From Diphasiastrum complanatum (taxonomy: Eukaryota; Streptophyta; Lycopodiopsida; Lycopodiales; Lycopodiaceae): a stretch of 64,000 bases of DNA. A program made the translations under genes and the position numbers. Within the stretch, counting starts at the first letter, position 1. Each line of letters starts with the position of its first letter. A model generated the notes under the pieces. The model made no database searches and was not told the DNA's origin. It was given only the letters and a program-made list of their open reading frames with translations. The stretch is from NCBI GenBank assembly GCA_029204225.1, contig CM055092.1:47042777-47106776 (forward strand), in the 5' to 3' direction. This document shows positions 59,674 through 64,000 of this stretch, one piece after another.

Positions 59674-60990
59674 ATGTGGATCCTGAAAAGCTTTGATCTT
59701 CAGATTTAACATATCATTAAATCTGAGATGATGCTCTTTTGATAGAGCCTTTGTGAAATAATCTCCTGCCATGTGTTTTGTCTTGCAGAACACTAATGCT
59801 ACTTCCTTGCTATGCACTTTCTCTCTAAGTTAATGACCTGATTTCAATATGTTTGCTCCAAGAGTGAAATCTCGGATTGAGAGATAGCGCTATTGTGCTT
59901 TGATTGTCATAATAGATTGTTGTAGGAAGTGTTTGTGCAAGGTTGGTGTCTGCAAGCATTTGTCTTAGCCAAATCGTCTCTTTGGTTGTATTTGTGGCAT
60001 CTATGTATTTGGACTCCGTTGATGATAGCGCAACTGACGTCTGCTTTCAGCTATTCCATGAGATTGGGTCTTGGTTGTAAAAAATTACAAATCCAGAAGT
60101 TGATTTTCTGGTATCGACATCTCCTGCCCAATCCGCATCTGTGTAGGCTTCAAGGATGTTGGCAGTTTGGTTGCCTCTGTAGTAGATGCTGAGAGTTTTC
60201 GTTTCTTGGATGTACTTCATGACCTTTGTTAGTGCTTTCCAATGAGTTAAACCTGAATTTGATAGGAACTGACTGAGTGTACTGATCAAATATGCAAGGT
60301 CTGGTCGCTTGCAGATCATTGCATACATCAGTGAGCCGATGATGGATTGAAATGGGTATTGCTTCATTTCCTCTTTTTCTGCCTCAGTTTGAGGGGACTG
60401 TTCTTTTGATAACTTTAGTCTAGGGTTGAGTGGAAAGTGACTTGGTTTGCAGTTGGCCATTCCATACTTTTCCAACATGTTGTTGAGATATCATTGCTGA
60501 CTGATGAAAATCAGCTTGCTGGGTCGATCTCGTTGGATTTGAATTCCGAGACAGTAGTGGCCTGGACCCATGTCAGTCATCTTGTATTCATGAGCCAACA
60601 TGTATTTTGTTTCCTTCATCAGATTCAAATAATTACTGAATAGGAGTTTATTATCTACATAGAGAGTGATGATGATGAAGTAATCTGATACAGACTTGAA
60701 GTAGACATTCGAATCTGCCGAGTTTGAAATAAAACCATTCTCGATCAGAAATGCGTTGATTTTCTGGAACCAGACTCTGGGTGACTGTTTCAACCCGTAG
60801 AGTGCCTTGTGGATTTTGCATACAAGTGTTGTTGCTTGCCGTTGAGTTCGTATCCTTCTGGCTACATCATATAGATTTTCTCTTCGATGGTTCCGTTGAG
60901 AAAAGCGGTCTTGACATCCATCTGGTGGACTTCATGATCTACTACAGCTACAAAGTGTTGGATTATTCTCCTTCCTACTAATCGACTAAT
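59674..60990 (-). pseudogene. copia reverse transcriptase-RNase H remnant
   Basis: A minus-strand pol remnant of another copia lineage. Near 60930-60880 is HQMDVKTAFLNGTIEEKIYM (first catalytic aspartate). 60793-60491 has KQSPRVWFQKINAFL and ITLYVDNKLLFSN, where the YVDD box is YVDN. 60478-60047 has GSLMYAMICKRPDLAYLIST, then EAYTDADWAGDVDTRKSTSG (RNase H). The tail WLRQMLADTNL follows in another frame. The YVDN change and frame breaks make it inactive. Confidence 0.85.
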
Positions 60991-61176
60991 CGGTTTTTAA
61001 TCTTCATCCAATGCAGATTCTCTCGTGTTTTACATAGTCTATAGAATTATAAGTGTTTTTACACAGTCTGCTGAAATACATGGAGTTTGACAATAGTGTC
61101 GTGCATTTTTCGCCTATCAGGTTTTGTGAGTAAAAATGCAATCTCACATTTTTCGCATTTTTCAAAGTGTCTCAAA

Positions 61177-61994
61177 TGTTAAGAAAATGACGTGAGCAAA
61201 GACCTTCGCATTTTTTGCATTTTTTGCTTTCTCCCTTGATGACAGTTACCTTCATTTCTTTAGATAAACATGTTCATTTATGCAGACAGACTATTTACGG
61301 CCAAATGTCACCGCTTATCAGCAAGCAACTTATGAGAAGAACTGGATGAATGCCAGTAGACTCCAGCCAATTGGTAGCCGCATTTGATGACCTAATTGCT
61401 TAGTATAAATAGTTGTTCATATTTCAACATCTTATTTCAGAGATCAAGTATTGAGTAGTAAGCTCTCTCAAGCCTGCGAGCTTGAACACTCTTGAGCATT
61501 CTAGCTCAATTCTTTAGAGTTGATTAGAGATTGCTATTGTGCTTACTGCTTATCAGTAGTTGTACTTAATTTAGACTTTTATTTAGTCACTTAGAAATAA
61601 CTTTGAGTACATGGCTTCGATTTGCAAACTTGTTGTACTCATTTACTTCTATTTTATTTTATACTGAATCAATACCATCTTTTATTATGTTCAGGTTTGT
61701 CTCAGAATGTATGCGTTTTTGTAATTCTTTGCGACAGATTATTTGTCTAATAATTCAATGCTTAAATGTTTGGCTACGTAATCATTGTAGTACTGATGAT
61801 TTCAAAGTTAGTTACTATAAGATCAAACGTGATTTTTATTTCTATTGTTTTGTTCGAAAGTGATAGGCGTAGTCATGCATGAAGAAAGAGAAAGATAGTT
61901 TATTCCGTTGCGCACGATAAGTATTCTTTCTTGTCGTTTGAATTATTTTTATTTGATTTTTTTAGACCTATCTTTTACACACCTCTTTCCAACA
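61177..61994 (+). repeat. LTR end followed by primer site
   Basis: The segment ends CTCTTTCCAACA, directly followed by the primer-binding site TGGTATCAGAGC (61995-62006). The left edge is set provisionally at TGTTAAGAAAATG. If correct, the LTR is about 818 bases. No coding interior follows on the + strand, only about 120 bases before another LTR. Confidence 0.45.
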
Positions 61995-62128
61995 TGGTAT
62001 CAGAGCATTGATTCTTCTTCAAGGCCTAATACTATATCAGAGCGCAGGACTTTCTCACTTCGTTGCAGAGCTTGTGACAAGCTGTATCCACTGATCAGGC
62101 ATGCAAGACTATTGCCGCTCTGATATCA

Positions 62129-62389
62129 TGTCAACAATAAAAAATGGAACATCAAGCATTCACCATTAGCAATCACCAAAGAAGCCGGAAGAAGAACACG
62201 CACTATCAATCTATCACCCTACCACATACTAAATGTAAAATGTATATATAAACCCTGAACCCTGATAGAGAGGGAGAACCTAGGAATAGACTACTAGACT
62301 AGCCAATGGGTAGTTACAACTAGTAATAAAGTACATCGTAAACAGTAACTAAGAAGTGTAACAATGAAGTTTATCATTGATTTCTAACA
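62129..62389 (-). repeat. Small LTR with primer site
   Basis: Bounded on the + strand by TGTCAACAATAAAAAATGG and TTGATTTCTAACA. The minus strand reads TGTTAGAAAT...TTGACA followed by TGATATCAGAGCGG at 62128-62115, a primer-site match with one change. About 261 bases. Confidence 0.5.
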
Positions 62390-63402
62390 ATTACAAGATG
62401 ATTCGTTGGTCAATAAATAGTGACTAAATGCCAACATCAAGAGGTGTAGAGAGGAAGAGATCGATCAGTAAGAGGTGATCACAAAAGAGTTTTACAAAAT
62501 TAGTGTGAGACACATAGTGCTACGCACAATACTAAGCTATTAGACATTGTAGTGATTTGTATTCCAACTTAACCTGCTTCTCTTTGAACTTGTTCCAATG
62601 TACTAAGAACTTCCTTGAAACTCAACAAATGAAACTCAAGAAAAAATCACAAAGATATGGAAACAATCTAGCCTCTTCTTTTTCTCTTTCTAGCAAATCC
62701 TAGCACATAGAATTTTAATTTCTTGATCACAATAGACCTAAATACAATATGAACTCTTGCCAACACCTAAGATTGAAACAGACTCTTGAAAAATTCCAAC
62801 AAATTAAAATCAAGAGATCCTATCAAATTTAGGGTTTCTCCAAAAATGCAAAATATTGAATCAAGCAAAATCTACATGCAAAAGCTAGAATCTAGATATC
62901 TCATCTAATAGAATGTAGCATCCACAATAACAAGCAATTTTTGTCTCCACATTCCAGTAAGTGGTTTCAAAAATTGGCCATATACAAGTATTTTGACCTA
63001 AAATGACTTTAAGATCACAAACTTTATACTTGAAACTACAAGATTTGAGCTAGAAACACCTCCTAATCCACATAGAATTCATGGCAGGAAACACAAGAGA
63101 TGAATTCCACACAAAGAAAGAAACTTTGATCATTATTTCTCCGTGCAGGTACAACTGTTTATAGCTTCCAAAATATCATCAGGCCACTTGCCCCAAAATT
63201 GACCTAAATTGGAAACTTCTAGATACTTGATCAAAAACCATGAGACCAGACTTCAAATGAGAATCCATTAGAAAATTCAAGATTGACGTATGTAGATAGT
63301 AGATTGTGTGACTTCAAAATAATTCAATAAATGTCTACTTTGTATCGGAACTTGGAAGTTCTGATATTGTATGCTCTATTAGACTGACCGCTTAGATATC
63401 AT
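62390..63402. other. Noncoding stretch between LTR ends
   Basis: No coding motifs seen. It lies on the interior side of the primer site at about 63402-63414 and could be the interior of a noncoding (TRIM or LARD-type) element. Confidence 0.3.
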
Positions 63403-63990
63403 GCTCTGATACCATGTTAGAAAATCTAATGGAAAACTTTCTCGGTGCATGAATCTACATCTATTCAAGCTATTAACAATAAGTGAATGATAGCTCTACT
63501 ATTCAAGCTTCGAAGTAGCAAGGATCGATACAATCTATTCTGTAGACACACACAAAATCGTTAAAGATGCGAAAATGTGAACAGATCGAGCAAGTCGGAG
63601 CTAAAACGTTACAATCAACATTAAATGTCGACCACAAGAAAAATTCACCCTAGGAATTATGTTATCTGTATGTGATGAATCAGATCAAAACAAAAAATAA
63701 ATAAAACAATTGATAGGACACAAACACGACTCTGTTTATTAGAAACAATTTGATTTAGTGAGAAATGTGTATAGTCTAAATGCATTTAGATGCACAATCT
63801 TCCTGAAACAATATTATGAAAACAAAGAGGAAGATTGAATACTTGCACTCTAATTGAATGTATGATCGATTCATGGATTAACTTTTACACTGACGTTGTA
63901 CTGAAGATTTGCACATGGTAGTAGTACAATTATAAGAATGCTTAATTGATAGGTTTACAATTTGGATTAAGGTACTACATGTTGTTAACA
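63402..63990 (-). repeat. Primer site and putative 5' LTR at window end
   Basis: GCTCTGATACCA (minus strand TGGTATCAGAGC) is followed at 63415 by TGTTAGAAAATC, the standard junction of a minus-strand element with its 5' LTR. TGTTAACA near 63990 might be the outer end, or the LTR may continue past the window. Confidence 0.45.
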
Positions 63991-64000
63991 GTCACTATTG

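Overview
The window is nuclear DNA of a land plant with a repeat-rich genome. It holds spliced genes with GT-AG introns, a plastid-type riboflavin gene with a transit-like leader, and many Ty1/copia, Ty3/gypsy, LINE and hAT remnants. The very long, transposon-filled introns would fit a fern, gymnosperm or other large-genome plant, but I cannot name the species.

Two host genes can be rebuilt exon by exon with an open frame. The first, on the + strand, is a Bud32/PRPK (TP53RK) kinase: 7 exons from 7365 to 31904, 228 codons spread over 24.5 kb. Introns 5 and 6 (11.2 and 7.7 kb) are filled with retrotransposons, LINE pieces, solo LTRs and a hAT remnant. The second, on the - strand, is plant PYRD, the RibD-like pyrimidine deaminase of riboflavin synthesis: 3 exons between 46122 and 41214, 520 codons, with zinc ligands intact.

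Layout: 1-3.1 kb, defective chimeric copia-like element (copy A); 3.1-4.45 kb, gypsy fragment; 4.6-6.35 kb, LINE remains; 7.36-31.9 kb, the kinase gene and its intronic transposons; 32.9-37.6 kb, kinase 3' flank followed by chimeric element copy B; 39.5 kb, gypsy scrap; 41.2-46.1 kb, PYRD; 46.9-53.05 kb, an unusual block; 53.05-58.49 kb, an inverted, internally deleted duplicate of the kinase 5' end joined to its 3' flank and to part of the chimeric element (copy C); 59.6-61 kb, another copia remnant; 61.2-64 kb, LTR ends.

The block at 46.9-53.05 kb is the best candidate for something undescribed. It carries a broken + strand gene resembling an unclassified transposase, a - strand ORF with a possible NADAR (YbiA-like) domain, an unrecognised but open two-exon - strand gene, and a 2 kb spacer packed with two repeated motifs (CACAYGTGTG palindromes and an ATATCGATTTCAAGCGC-like motif). 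It ends in a truncated, highly divergent histone H3-like gene with a short tail lacking K9. It may be a large mobile element or an old DNA-virus insertion; sequence alone does not decide.

The second notable system is the chimeric copia-like element. Copies A and B share a gag-protease-integrase N-terminal part followed, where reverse transcriptase should be, by an unrecognised conserved ORF. All transposon genes noted here are broken unless stated.
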